Source: Rubrivivax benzoatilyticus JA2 = ATCC BAA-35
GTDB lineage: Bacteria; Pseudomonadota; Gammaproteobacteria; Burkholderiales; Burkholderiaceae_C
Direction of reading: 5' to 3'
Assembly: GCF_000190375.1 (NCBI RefSeq)
Contig: NZ_AEWG01000148.1
Span: forward strand, 1 to 64,000
Length of the DNA stretch: 64,000 nucleotides
Part shown: positions 53,890-63,244 of the stretch, piece after piece
Position numbering within the stretch: position 1 is the stretch's first letter
Layout of the letters: every line of letters begins with the position of its first letter
Notes under the pieces: model-generated
What the model was told of the DNA's origin: nothing
Databases searched by the model: none
Seen by the model: the letters and a program-made list of their open reading frames with translations, nothing else
Made by a program: the position numbers and the translations under genes

Positions 53890-54464
53890 GCCGAACGGCT
53901 GTAGTAGACGGGCGTGCGGAGCTCCTCGTCCGAGTCGAACGGGTAGATCACGAACAGCGGACCCTTGTCGCGCACCGCCATCGGGCGGTCGTCGAGCAGC
54001 CGGGCGACGATCAGGTCATGGCGCGCGGCGTCGTCGAACGGGATGTCGACCCAGTAGTCGTTCAGCGCGATCGCGCGCAGCCGGCTGCCGCGCGCCGCGG
54101 CGGCGGCGAGCACGTCGCGCAGCAGCGGGCCGGTGAAGCGGCGCGCCGTCGAGTACCAGGGCGTGCGGGTCACGAAGCTCGTCTGCGGCAGGCGCTCGAG
54201 CATCGGCATGTCGAAGTCGGCGCGGGTGCCGGCGTTCGGCGACAGCACGCGCCCGGTGAGCGTCAGCACCACCTCGCCGGCGGGCGCCTCGAGGGCCGCC
54301 GCGACGCCGCACCACGAGCCCAGCGCCAGCGCCGCACCGGCGGCAAGCACGCGGCGGCGCCCTCGGTCGTGCGAGGTCGCGGCAGACGAGGCGGCGACGG
54401 CGGAGCGTTCGGGCACGTCCGGATTCTAGGGGGATCGTCCGCCCGGAACCCCCTCTTCGAAGGA

Positions 54465-55778
54465 TCAGCGGCGCACTTCGTTGCGCTCGCCCGGCGCCGG
54501 CGTCAGGCCGTAGGGCTGCACCAGCTCCCAGACGTGCGGCGGCACCATGTTCTTCATCTTCGCCGGCTGCTCGCGGCGCAGGTGCAGCACGGTCTCGACG
54601 GCCTTCATCTCCAGCCGCGCGCGTGCGAATTCCAGCCCGCGCGGGCCGACCTTGGGCATCAGCCAGCCGACGATGGGCCGCAGCCAGGCCGGCATGCGGC
54701 GCAGCGGCAGGCCGCCGGCGGCGCGTTCGGTGTTGGCGAGGAAACCCTTGACCGGGCCTTCGCGCTTGCCGGCGCTGCCGGGTTCGGCCAGCGTCACCTC
54801 GTCGCCGAGCAGGCCGAGGATCTTCTCGCCGCGTTCGTTGCGCACCAGCAGCCACTGCTCGCCTTCGCCGCCCATGTAGCCGACGGTGATGTCGGCCAGC
54901 ACGTTGCTGTAGTCGACGCAGGTGCGGCAGGTCAGCGGGAAGAAGTCGGTCGGCAGCTGCGACAGCGGCAGCTGCAGAAAGGGCACGCGGCGCTGGCGGC
55001 CGTCGTCGAAGCGGATCTCGACGTGGTAGTCGGCGCGGAACTCGAGGTAGGTGATCGACTCCGGCTTCGGCGTCAGCAGGCCGAGGAAACGGTGGAAGTT
55101 CTCGGTCGTCGTGTTGTCCGAACACGGCGTGCCGATGACGTAGAGCTGCTCCAGCCCCAGCTCCTGCTCCAGCGCCCGCAAGGCGTAGACCTGGCACGGG
55201 ATGCCGATCACCGCCAGCCGCTTGTGGCCGGCGGCCACCGCCGGCTCCAGCAGCGACAGCAGCGGCGCGTAGCCCATGCGCATGCCGCGGCAGCGCGCCA
55301 GGTCGCCGGGTTTCGTCACCAGCGTGGGCACCGGGCGCCAGCGGTCCTCGGGGTCGGGGGCCATCGTCAGCACGGCGTCGACGGCGCCGGTCTCCAGCAG
55401 GCGCTCGGCCAGCCGCGTCGTGATGCCGGTCCATTGCGCGCCCTCGGACGGGCGCTTCAGCGCCGCGCGCCACATGCGGCGGAACGGGCCGAAGTACCGC
55501 TCGTCGGCCCGCGCCGGGTCGCGCGGACGGCCGTGCACGCGGGTCTCCATCGCGGCGTAGTCGGGCTGGATGAACTGGCAGGCGCGGCCGCAGCGGCGCG
55601 GGTCGGCGCTGCGCGAGACGCCGCAGTCGGTGCACAGCGTGCGGGTGGGGGCGGCGTCGTGGGGAATGGGGGACTTCAAGGCAGGGGCGCTCGTTCGCGG
55701 GACCGCCCGATCATCGCCCAAGCCGGGCCCGGCCGACCCGACCTGACGCAGACCCCCCGCAGCGGCGGGCACCGTCAC
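54465..55778 (-). CDS. bciB: FrhB-family 3,8-divinyl chlorophyllide 8-vinyl reductase (BciB)
   Basis: 437 residues from GTG 55778 in a GTGA overlap; the first 45 residues are not conserved-looking, so a later start such as TTG 55679 is possible. The F420 hydrogenase beta-subunit (FrhB) fold is clear: an N-terminal cysteine cluster CTDC and CGRAC-type for Fe-S binding, VTKPGDLARCRGMRMGYAP, GIPCQVYALRALE, GTPCSDNTT and PLTCRTC. Family members of this length in phototrophs reduce the 8-vinyl group in (bacterio)chlorophyll synthesis. If the host is not a phototroph, another F420H2 or ferredoxin-linked reductase is the alternative. No other photosynthesis gene is in the window. Confidence 0.75.
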   Translation of the reverse strand: MTVPAAAGGLRQVGSAGPGLGDDRAVPRTSAPALKSPIPHDAAPTRTLCTDCGVSRSADPRRCGRACQFIQPDYAAMETRVHGRPRDPARADERYFGPFRRMWRAALKRPSEGAQWTGITTRLAERLLETGAVDAVLTMAPDPEDRWRPVPTLVTKPGDLARCRGMRMGYAPLLSLLEPAVAAGHKRLAVIGIPCQVYALRALEQELGLEQLYVIGTPCSDNTTTENFHRFLGLLTPKPESITYLEFRADYHVEIRFDDGRQRRVPFLQLPLSQLPTDFFPLTCRTCVDYSNVLADITVGYMGGEGEQWLLVRNERGEKILGLLGDEVTLAEPGSAGKREGPVKGFLANTERAAGGLPLRRMPAWLRPIVGWLMPKVGPRGLEFARARLEMKAVETVLHLRREQPAKMKNMVPPHVWELVQPYGLTPAPGERNEVRR

Positions 55779-56929
55779 CGGGAGCGCTCGGCCCGCAGGT
55801 GCTCGATCTTGGCCGCGTACAGCGCCTGCGCCTGCGGCGTCGGACTGGTCTCGCGCGCGACCTCGAGGTGCCGCAGCGCCTGGCGCTGGCGGCCCAGCAG
55901 CAACTCGGTGCGCGCGAGCCAGTAGTGGAACTCGTGGTAGCCGGCGTCGCGCGCCACCTCGCGTGCGAACAGCTCTCGGGCGCCTTCGAGGTCGCCGCGG
56001 CGCAGGGCCTCGATGCCGGCGTCGAACCAGCGGAACGGCGGCGCTTCCTCGAGCGCCTGCAGCCGCGCCTGCAGCGTGCCGGCCTCGGTTTTGCGGCCCT
56101 GCTGCCCGAGCAGCTGCGCGAGGTTGGCCAGCGCGCTGCGGTTGGCCGGTTCGCGCTCGAGCAGCGTGCGCCAGACCGACTCCGCGGCGTCGGCCAGGCC
56201 GCGGCGGCGGTAGACCACGGCCAGCGTGTTGTGGCCGGCCGAGAAGTGCGGGTCCTGGTTCAGCGCCTCGCGGGCGTGCCAGTAGGCGTCGTCGAGCCGG
56301 CCTTCGGCCAGCGCCTCGGCGGCGCGGTTGTTCATGAACATCGCCAGCACGGTGGCCTGGGAGATGCTGCGCCAGCGCAGGCCCGCGACCTGCTCGCCGG
56401 GCAGGAAGTCGACGACGAGCGCGCTGTCGGTGCTGCGCAGCACCTGGCCCGCGGCGGCGGCCGGCCAGCCCAGCGACACGTTGACGTGGCCGTTGAGGGT
56501 CAGCAGGTCGCCGCTGCGGTTCCAGCTCTCGTCGACGGCGACGCTGCGGAACTGCACCGGCAGGCCGGCCTCGCGCGCAAAGGCCGCGGTCATCGCCACC
56601 AGCGACAGGCAGTTGCCCGAGCGCGCCGCGAAGGTCTCGGCGGCGGTGCGTGTCACCCCTTCGTAGTCCAGCGCCAGCGAGCGGCGGCTGTACAGCAGCT
56701 CGACCAGCGCCCGGCGCGGGTCCTCGCTGTGGCGCAGCCCGGCGCCGTCGAGGTGGGCCCGCATCGCGTCGTCGACGGCCAGCACCGCGGCCGCGTCGGG
56801 CAGGCGCGCCGGCGGCGCGAAGGCGGCGTCGCGGGTCGGCAGCGGCGTGCGCGCCGGCAGCGCATCGACCGTCGTGCAGCCGACGACGGCGGTGCAGGCC
56901 AGGAGGAGCAGGGCGAGGGTAGGGCGCAT
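55775..56929 (-). CDS. Lipoprotein with transglutaminase-like and TPR domains
   Basis: 384 residues. Lipoprotein signal peptide with lipobox VVGC (Cys18). A transglutaminase-like region (about 55-190) includes SGNCLSLVAMTAAFAREAG (Cys near 107) and LNGHVNVSL (His). At least four TPR repeats follow (195-375). Transglutaminase-like/TPR proteins are common but uncharacterised exported proteins. The gene is translationally coupled to bciB; a functional link is not evident. Confidence 0.8.
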   Translation of the reverse strand: MRPTLALLLLACTAVVGCTTVDALPARTPLPTRDAAFAPPARLPDAAAVLAVDDAMRAHLDGAGLRHSEDPRRALVELLYSRRSLALDYEGVTRTAAETFAARSGNCLSLVAMTAAFAREAGLPVQFRSVAVDESWNRSGDLLTLNGHVNVSLGWPAAAAGQVLRSTDSALVVDFLPGEQVAGLRWRSISQATVLAMFMNNRAAEALAEGRLDDAYWHAREALNQDPHFSAGHNTLAVVYRRRGLADAAESVWRTLLEREPANRSALANLAQLLGQQGRKTEAGTLQARLQALEEAPPFRWFDAGIEALRRGDLEGARELFAREVARDAGYHEFHYWLARTELLLGRQRQALRHLEVARETSPTPQAQALYAAKIEHLRAERSR

Positions 56930-56993
56930 CGTGACGCTCCCGCCGCGGCAGCGCGGCCGCGGTGATCCTACGCCGCCGTCGGCCGGCGCGTGT

Positions 56994-57227
56994 TCACGCG
57001 GCCGCGGGGTCGCCGGCCTCGATCTGGCCGTTCAGGCGGGCTGCGGCGGCCCGCAGCTCGGGGTTGGCGGAGGCTGCCGCGCGGTCAAGCAGGCCGCGCG
57101 CGTAGTCGGCGTCGTGCTGCAGGCGTTCGACGTGCAGGAACACGCCTTCGTTGGCGAACAGCCATTTGAGGTCGATGACGTCGACCAGCTCCAGCGAGCT
57201 CCCGGAGCCTTGGGTTTCGGCATTCAT
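56994..57227 (-). CDS. Small hypothetical protein
   Basis: 77 residues from ATG 57227 behind GGGAG. Acidic, helical, with VDVIDLKWLFANEGVFLHVE and a tail of LRAAAARLNGQ. No family recognised. Single gene between the TPR lipoprotein and the divergent S10 peptidase; the 257 bases upstream must hold both promoters. Confidence 0.6.
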   Translation of the reverse strand: MNAETQGSGSSLELVDVIDLKWLFANEGVFLHVERLQHDADYARGLLDRAAASANPELRAAAARLNGQIEAGDPAAA

Positions 57228-57484
57228 CGCACACTCCCGCCTCGTGGGCTGTTCGTTCGACGCACGGCACCGGTCGGGCGCCGCCTGCACGATAGCGCCG
57301 CGGCCTGCCCGCCGGGCCGGCAATCGCTGGAGTCGGCTCTCCAATTCCGTCTGGTGAACTTTCCGCGGTTTCCGTGGGCCTGGACGTTGTCCGGACTCCA
57401 CAGCGTCGCCGCCGGACGGCGCGTTAAGCTGCGGCCGCCGCCGGCCAGCCGCCGCGGCATCCGCCGAGAACGATCACGAATCCC

Positions 57485-58972
57485 ATGGCCGACACCCCGA
57501 CTCCTCCCGACCCCGACAAGACCTCCGACCGCCGCCACCGCGAGCGTGTCGAACAGCTGCTCGCCCGCCCGCCGGTGCGTGCGGCCGGCACGCTGGCACT
57601 GGCCGACCGGCGCCTGGACTACGCCGTCAGCGCCGAGTTCATCCCGGTGGCCGGCGAAGGTTTCGACGGCGCGCTGGCCGAACCGCAGGCCGCGGTGATG
57701 ACCACCGCCTACCAGCTGCAGGGCGCCGCCGCCGGCTCCCGCCCGGTGTGTTTCGCCTTCAACGGCGGGCCGGGTTCGGCGTCGATCTGGCTGCACCTGG
57801 GCGCGCTGGGGCCGAAGCGGCTGGTCGTGCCGTCCGACGGCAGCATGCCGGCGGCGCCCTACACCGTCAGCGACAACCCGCTGAGCTGGTTCGAGCACTT
57901 CGACCTGGTCTTCGTCGACCCGCCGCACACCGGCTGGTCGACGACCGCCAGCGAGGCCGCACGCAAGAAGCTGCTGTCGGTCGACGGCGACGTGAAGGCC
58001 CTGGCCGAGGTCGTGCGCACCTGGCTGACGCGGCACCGCCGCTGGGGTTCGCCGGTCTACCTGGCCGGCGAGAGCTACGGCACGACACGCGGTGCGGCGC
58101 TGGCCGACAAGCTGCTGGACGGCGGCGTCGCACTCGCCGGCCTGGTGCTGGTGTCCTGCGCGATGGACCTGCAAAGCCTGTCCTTCGACCCGGGCAACGA
58201 CCTGCCGTACGCGCTGTTCCTGCCGGCCTATGCCGTCGTCTCGCAGTACCACGGCCTGCTGAAGGGGCCGCTGGGGGCGTCGCGCGAAGCGGCGCAGGCC
58301 GCGGCCGAAGCCTTCGTCGACGAGGACTACGCCGCCGCGCTGCTGGCCGGCGCGCGGCTGTCGGACAAGCGCCGCGCCGCCGTCGCCCGCCGCGTCGCCG
58401 AACTCACCGGCCTGCCGCGCGCGCTGGTCGAGGAGAAGAACCTGCGCATCGCCGACCAGGACTACTTCTTCGAGGCGATGCGCGCCCAGGGCCGCCAGGT
58501 CGGCCGGCTCGACGCCCGCGTGACCGGCCCGATGGCCGCGCGCCGCACGCGCGACTGGGAGTTCGACCCCGGCATCGAGGCCATCGCCGCGCCGTACACG
58601 ATGGCCGCGATGGCCTATTTCGGCGAGCTCGGCCTGACGACCGAGCAGCGTTACGAGACCCTGTCGCACGAGGCCCACCTGGCCTGGAACTGGAACCGCG
58701 GCGAGGCCCAGGGCAACGCCTACGCCAGCACCAGCCGCGACCTCGCGCGTGCGCTGCGCCGCAACCCGCAGCTCAAGGTCTTCGTCGCCAGCGGCCGCTA
58801 CGACCTGGGCACGCCGTACAGCGCCAGCGACTGGTCGCTGGCCCAGCTCGACGCCCCGTCCGAGGTGCTGGCACGCATCGAGCATCACTACTACGATGCC
58901 GGACACATGATGTATACCCGGGAAGAGGACTTGACCAAACTCAAGGCCGACATCGCCCACTGGCTTGGATGA
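57485..58972 (+). CDS. S10-family serine carboxypeptidase-like peptidase
   Basis: 495 residues with no signal peptide. Alpha/beta-hydrolase of family S10 with FNGGPGSAS (oxyanion), the nucleophile in GESYGTTRG, the acid in GRYDLGTP and the His in DAGHMMY. Cytoplasmic bacterial members are poorly known. The stop overlaps or lies eight bases before the pfkA start, so the two may be one transcript. Confidence 0.88.
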   Translation: MADTPTPPDPDKTSDRRHRERVEQLLARPPVRAAGTLALADRRLDYAVSAEFIPVAGEGFDGALAEPQAAVMTTAYQLQGAAAGSRPVCFAFNGGPGSASIWLHLGALGPKRLVVPSDGSMPAAPYTVSDNPLSWFEHFDLVFVDPPHTGWSTTASEAARKKLLSVDGDVKALAEVVRTWLTRHRRWGSPVYLAGESYGTTRGAALADKLLDGGVALAGLVLVSCAMDLQSLSFDPGNDLPYALFLPAYAVVSQYHGLLKGPLGASREAAQAAAEAFVDEDYAAALLAGARLSDKRRAAVARRVAELTGLPRALVEEKNLRIADQDYFFEAMRAQGRQVGRLDARVTGPMAARRTRDWEFDPGIEAIAAPYTMAAMAYFGELGLTTEQRYETLSHEAHLAWNWNRGEAQGNAYASTSRDLARALRRNPQLKVFVASGRYDLGTPYSASDWSLAQLDAPSEVLARIEHHYYDAGHMMYTREEDLTKLKADIAHWLG

Positions 58973-58979
58973 TCGACTC

Positions 58980-60044
58980 ATGCACATCGGAATCCTGACC
59001 GGCGGGGGCGACTGCCCCGGCCTCAACGCCGTCATCCGCGCGGTGACGCTGTCGCTGATCAACGAGTGCGGTGCCCGGGTCACCGGCATCGAACGCGGTT
59101 TCCTCGGCCTGCTGACACGTTCGTCGCGGCCGCTGGACACCGCCGCCGTCGCCGGCATCCTGGCCGAAGGCGGCACGATCCTCGGCACGCACAACAAGTG
59201 CGACCCGTTCCACTACTTCGGCGCCGGCGGGGCCGACTGCTCCGCCCAGGCGATGGACTACGTGCGCGAGCTCGGCCTGGACGCGCTGGTGGCCATCGGC
59301 GGCGACGGCACGATGGCCATCGCGCACAAGTTCGAGGCGCTGGGGCTGCCGGTCGTCGGCGTGCCCAAGACCATCGACAACGACCTGTTCTGCACCGAAC
59401 GCACCTTCGGCTTCGACAGCGCGGTGGCCGTCGTCGCCGAGGCGCTGGACCGCCTGGCGACCACCGGCCGCAGCCACGGCCGGGTGATGATCGCCGAGAC
59501 GATGGGCCGCTACGCCGGCTGGATCGCGCTCGAAGGCGGCATGGCCGGCGGCGCCGAGGTCATCCTGATCCCCGAGATCCCGTTCAGCGTCGAGGCCGTG
59601 GCCCAGCGCTGCCGCGAGCGTGCCGCGCACGGGCTGTCGACGATCATCTCGATCGCCGAAGGCGCCGCACCCGAAGGCGGCGGGCTGACCGTGCAGCGCA
59701 CGATCGCCGACAGCCCCGACCCGCTGCGCCTGGGCGGCGTCGGCAACTGGTTGCAGCAGCAGCTGGAGCCGCGGGTCGACTGCGAGGTGCGCACGACGCT
59801 GCTGGGCCACATCCAGCGCGGCGGTTCGCCGACGCCGTTCGACCGCGTGCTGGCCACGCGTTTCGGCTACCACGCGGCGCAGCTCGTCGAAGCCGGGCAG
59901 TACGGCCGCATGGTCGCGCTGCAGGGCGACGCCGTCGTCAGCGTGCCGATCTCCGAGGTGGCCGGCAAGAACCGCCTCGTGCCGCGCGACCACGAGCTCG
60001 TGCGCGCCGCACGCGGCATCGGCGTCTCGCTCGGCGAGCAGTAA
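58980..60044 (+). CDS. pfkA: 6-phosphofructokinase
   Basis: 354 residues from ATG 58980 (an earlier ATG at 58965 overlaps the peptidase stop). GGGDCPGLNAVIR at the start, GGDGTM and PKTIDND in the active site. The residues corresponding to E. coli Gly104 and Gly124 are Gly and Lys. Gly at the first position favours ATP, while Lys at the second is shared with PPi-dependent enzymes. The mixed G/K state is known in ATP-dependent enzymes outside enterics, so the phosphoryl donor should be tested. Convergent with the cupin gene (0-base gap). Confidence 0.9.
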   Translation: MHIGILTGGGDCPGLNAVIRAVTLSLINECGARVTGIERGFLGLLTRSSRPLDTAAVAGILAEGGTILGTHNKCDPFHYFGAGGADCSAQAMDYVRELGLDALVAIGGDGTMAIAHKFEALGLPVVGVPKTIDNDLFCTERTFGFDSAVAVVAEALDRLATTGRSHGRVMIAETMGRYAGWIALEGGMAGGAEVILIPEIPFSVEAVAQRCRERAAHGLSTIISIAEGAAPEGGGLTVQRTIADSPDPLRLGGVGNWLQQQLEPRVDCEVRTTLLGHIQRGGSPTPFDRVLATRFGYHAAQLVEAGQYGRMVALQGDAVVSVPISEVAGKNRLVPRDHELVRAARGIGVSLGEQ

Positions 60045-60521
60045 CTACAGCAGCCGGTGCAGGTCGGGCGCCAGGCGCCCGACCGCCGAACGCAGCGCCG
60101 CGTCGTCGCGGCCGAAGTCGAAGTCCTGGAACTCGAAACCCGGGCCGACCGTCGCGCCGCAATAGGCGTAGTCGCCCACCGGCTCGGCGGTCTGCCACCA
60201 GTCGGCCGGCACGACGTGGCGCCGGCGGTCGGTGTCGAGCACGACGTGTTCGAGCGTCTGCAGGTCCGGCGACAGCAGCCACAGCGTCAGCGGCCCGCCT
60301 TCCAGCAGGTGCCAGACCTCGCAGGAGCGCACGCGGTGCCAGGCCGAGTGTTCGCCGTGCACGAGCAGGAAGTCGATCGTCGTGATGCCGCGGCGTTCGC
60401 CACGCGCCGTGGCGACGGTCTGCTGCGAGCGGTAGAGCTCGGCGTAGTGGCCGCCCTCGGGGTGCGGCTGCAGCTTCAGCTGGTCGATCAGCGCCTGGGC
60501 GCGTTCCGGCAGATCGTTCAC
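60045..60521 (-). CDS. Cupin (DUF985) protein
   Basis: 158 residues from GTG 60521 with AAGGG upstream; an ATG at 60596 would add 25 residues and overlap the SDR gene. Cupin_5/DUF985: LKLQPHPEGGHYAELYRS, then TTIDFLLVHGEHSAWHRVRS and the metal-like HLLEGG segment. Members bind sugar or nucleotide-like ligands; the role is unknown. It follows the SDR gene in the same direction. Confidence 0.85.
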   Translation of the reverse strand: MNDLPERAQALIDQLKLQPHPEGGHYAELYRSQQTVATARGERRGITTIDFLLVHGEHSAWHRVRSCEVWHLLEGGPLTLWLLSPDLQTLEHVVLDTDRRRHVVPADWWQTAEPVGDYAYCGATVGPGFEFQDFDFGRDDAALRSAVGRLAPDLHRLL

Positions 60522-60588
60522 TGGAGCACCCTTCGGCCTGCGGCCGGTCCCGCCACGCGGGAATGAGCGCCGGACAAGTCCTGAGCGC

Positions 60589-61326
60589 TCATGCATCCCT
60601 CACGTCGGCCACCGGCTGCTGGCCGAAGTCGGCGCGCTCCAGGTAGCGCAGCAGCTTGGCGGCGGCGGTCTCCGGGCTGTCGAGCATGCCGCCTTCGTGC
60701 AGGCCGACGAAACGTCCGCGGTCGGTGAAACGTGCCGGGTCGGCGCTGCGCAGCTGCACCTGCATGTCGGTGTCGATGACACCCGGCGCCAGCGACACGA
60801 CCCGCGCGCCGTTGGGCCGTGCCGCCTCTTCGAGCGCGATCGCGCGCGCCAGGTGGTCCATGCCGGCCTTGGCGGCGCAGTACGAGGCGCTGCCGGCCAT
60901 TGCGCGGCGGCCCAGGCCCGAGGACACGAACAGCAGCTTGCGTGGCACGTTCCAGGCCGCGGTGCTGCGCAGGAAGGCCGAGGCCAGCAGCATCGGCGCC
61001 TCCAGGCCGACACGCAGCGCGTTGGACAGGTCGGCCGCGCCGACCTCGCCCAGCGGCGCCAGCTCGGAGATCACGCCGGCGTTGTTGACCAGCGTCACCG
61101 AGGCGAGCACGCCCGGGTCCTGCGCGTCGAGCCAGGCCGACAGCCGGCGTGCGGCCGGTGCCGGGTCGGCGAGGTCGACGGTCCAGGCGATCAGCGCCGG
61201 GTGTTCGAGCGGCGGCGCCCGCCGGGCCAGCGTCAGCACGCGGTCGCCGCGTTCGAGCAGCTGCTGCACCAGCGCCAGGCCCAGCCCGCGCGAGCCACCG
61301 GTGACGAGGGTGAGGGAGGTCTTCAT
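60589..61326 (-). CDS. Short-chain dehydrogenase/reductase (sepiapterin-reductase-like)
   Basis: 245 residues from ATG 61326. It has TGGSRGLG (NADP-binding, residues 8-15), NNAG, and the catalytic Ser with Tyr/Lys in SYCAAKAG. The APGVIDTDMQ segment after the active site is typical of the sepiapterin-reductase-like or YciK-like SDR groups. Substrate unknown. Confidence 0.85.
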   Translation of the reverse strand: MKTSLTLVTGGSRGLGLALVQQLLERGDRVLTLARRAPPLEHPALIAWTVDLADPAPAARRLSAWLDAQDPGVLASVTLVNNAGVISELAPLGEVGAADLSNALRVGLEAPMLLASAFLRSTAAWNVPRKLLFVSSGLGRRAMAGSASYCAAKAGMDHLARAIALEEAARPNGARVVSLAPGVIDTDMQVQLRSADPARFTDRGRFVGLHEGGMLDSPETAAAKLLRYLERADFGQQPVADVRDA

Positions 61327-61351
61327 CGCTTCGAGCATACTGGCGCCGCCC

Positions 61352-62068
61352 ATGAATCGTGTCCTGAAAAGCCCGTTCCTCGTCGCGCTGCTGGCCGGCG
61401 TCGTCGTTCTCGTCATCGCCTTCGTGCCCGCGTTCTGGCAGGTGCTGCGCGGCAGCAGCACGGCGCCGGTGTCCGCGCCCGAGGCGCCGTGGAGCATCGC
61501 CGCCCGCGGCGACAGCGTTTCCGCTTTCGGCCTGCAGCTGCCCGGCAGCACGCTGGCCGACGCCGAGCGCCGCTGGGGCGAAGGCCTGCAGCTCGCGGTG
61601 ATGGCCGAAACCGGCCAGCCCGGGGCGCTGGAAGGTTATGTCGAGCGTTTCGACAGCGGCGGTGTCGGCGGCCGGCTGCTGCTGGCCACGGCGCTGGACG
61701 ACGCCGAGCTGCTGCGCCTGCAGCAGACCGCCGCCGAGCGTCAACCCGCCGGCGGCACGCTGTGGCGCTACCCGCTGCGCGCCAGCGAGCGCCAGGCGCT
61801 GGGCGCCGCGCCGCTGGTCGGCCTGAGCTTCATCCCGGCGGCCAACCTCGATGCGCAGACGCTGCGCCAGCGTTTCGGCGAGCCCGACGAGATCATCGCC
61901 CCGGGCGGCCGGCTCGAGCACTGGCTGTACCCGGCGCGGGGCCTGGCGATCGCCGTCGACGCCGAAGGCCGCGAGCTGCTGCAGGTCGTCGCGCCGGCCG
62001 ACTTCGAGCGCCGGCTGCGCGCTCCGCTCAAGGCAGCGGCTTCGCCTGCAGCATCGGCCCCACGCTGA
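61352..62068 (+). CDS. Membrane-anchored hypothetical protein
   Basis: 238 residues with one N-terminal transmembrane helix (about 7-28). A soluble domain follows, in which SVSAFGLQLPGSTLADAERR and WGEGLQLAVMAE begin a repeated alpha/beta pattern. No family recognised; a periplasmic protein is likely. It starts 25 bases from the divergent SDR gene. Its last 41 bases overlap the convergent flavin reductase gene. Confidence 0.65.
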   Translation: MNRVLKSPFLVALLAGVVVLVIAFVPAFWQVLRGSSTAPVSAPEAPWSIAARGDSVSAFGLQLPGSTLADAERRWGEGLQLAVMAETGQPGALEGYVERFDSGGVGGRLLLATALDDAELLRLQQTAAERQPAGGTLWRYPLRASERQALGAAPLVGLSFIPAANLDAQTLRQRFGEPDEIIAPGGRLEHWLYPARGLAIAVDAEGRELLQVVAPADFERRLRAPLKAAASPAASAPR

Positions 62069-62600
62069 AGAACGCGCCGCCGGCGACGTGGTGGATCGTG
62101 CGCAGGGCCTCGTGCTCGGGCGCGAACTCCCAGCGCCCGGCGCGGAACACGCGCGCATCGGCCTGCGCCGCGACGACCTCGGCGAGGAACAGGTCGTAGG
62201 CCTGCTCGAGGTGCGGCTCGCGCAGCAGCCGGCATTCGAGCCAGCCGACGCAGCCTTCGACCAGCGGCGCGCCGGTCGCGCGGCCGGCGAAGGCGCCCAG
62301 GCCATGACGCCCGAACTTGTCGACACCGTCGTGGCCGCTGGTGTTGCCCACCGTCAGCGTGGCGTCGGCCAGCGCGACGCAGGGGATGCTGAGCGCGAAC
62401 TCGCCGGCGGCGTCGAGCAGCGTGCGCGTGAACGTGCTCTTGTCGAGCACGACGGCGACCTTGGGCGGGTCGAAGTCCAGCGGCATCGCCCAGGCCGCGG
62501 CCATCACGTTGCGCCGTCCGCCGTGGGCCGCGCTGACGAGCACCGTCGGGCCGTGGTTCAGCAAGCGGTAGGCGTGTTTCAGATCGACGTCTTGTCTCAT
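62028..62600 (-). CDS. Flavin reductase family protein
   Basis: 190 residues. FMN-binding split-barrel of the flavin reductase-like type: LNHGPTVLVSAAHGGRRNVM, AWAMPLDFDPPKVAVVLDKS and the later GWLECRLL block. It supplies reduced flavin or acts as an FMN oxidoreductase. The C-terminus overlaps the tail of the plus-strand gene by 41 bases, so one of the two stops is likely read through dense overlap. Confidence 0.88.
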   Translation of the reverse strand: MRQDVDLKHAYRLLNHGPTVLVSAAHGGRRNVMAAAWAMPLDFDPPKVAVVLDKSTFTRTLLDAAGEFALSIPCVALADATLTVGNTSGHDGVDKFGRHGLGAFAGRATGAPLVEGCVGWLECRLLREPHLEQAYDLFLAEVVAAQADARVFRAGRWEFAPEHEALRTIHHVAGGAFFSVGPMLQAKPLP

Positions 62601-62611
62601 CGTCTCGGGCT

Positions 62612-63244
62612 TCAGAAGTCGGCCGCGCGCTCAAAGGCGAGGCGTTCGCCGGTGACGGGATGCGGGAAGGCCAGGCGCTCGGCGTGCAGCAGCAACCGCG
62701 GCGCCGCGGCCGCGAGTTCGGGCGGTGCGTAGAGGTCGTCGCCGAGCATCGGGTGGCCGATCGTCGCCAGGTGCAGGCGCAGCTGGTGCGAGCGCCCGGT
62801 GACGGGCTCGAGTTCGACCCGCGTGCGCCCGGCCGCGCGGTCGCGTGCCAGCACGCGCCAGCGGGTCAGCGAAGGTTTGCCGTGCTCGTGGCAGACCTTC
62901 TGCCGTGGCCGGTTGGGCCAGTCGCAGATCAGCGGCGCGTCGACCTCGCCGGTGTCCTCGGCGATCAGCCCGGCGACGACGGCGACGTAACGTTTGTCGA
63001 CGCGGCGCTCGGCGAACGCGATCGACAGCGTGCGCTGCGCCGCCGCGCCGCGGCCGTAGACCATCAGCCCCGAGGTCGCCATGTCCAGCCGGTGCACGGT
63101 CAGCGCGTCGGGCCAGCAGGCCTGGGCGCGTGCGACCAGGCAGTCCTGCTTGTCGGGGCCGCGCCCGGGCACGGCCAGCAGCCCGGCGGGTTTGGCCAGC
63201 ACCAGGCAATGCTCGTCGGCGTACAGGCAGTCGGGTGGCAACAT
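62612..63244 (-). CDS. rluA: RluA-family pseudouridine synthase
   Basis: 210 residues from ATG 63244. It lacks an S4 domain, as RluA does. VLAKPAGLLAVPG, the catalytic HRLDMATSGLMVY and the C-terminal RSHQLRLHLATIGHPMLGDD are all conserved. RluA modifies U746 of 23S rRNA and tRNA U32. It sits 11 bases after the flavin reductase start in the same direction. Confidence 0.92.
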   Translation of the reverse strand: MLPPDCLYADEHCLVLAKPAGLLAVPGRGPDKQDCLVARAQACWPDALTVHRLDMATSGLMVYGRGAAAQRTLSIAFAERRVDKRYVAVVAGLIAEDTGEVDAPLICDWPNRPRQKVCHEHGKPSLTRWRVLARDRAAGRTRVELEPVTGRSHQLRLHLATIGHPMLGDDLYAPPELAAAAPRLLLHAERLAFPHPVTGERLAFERAADF

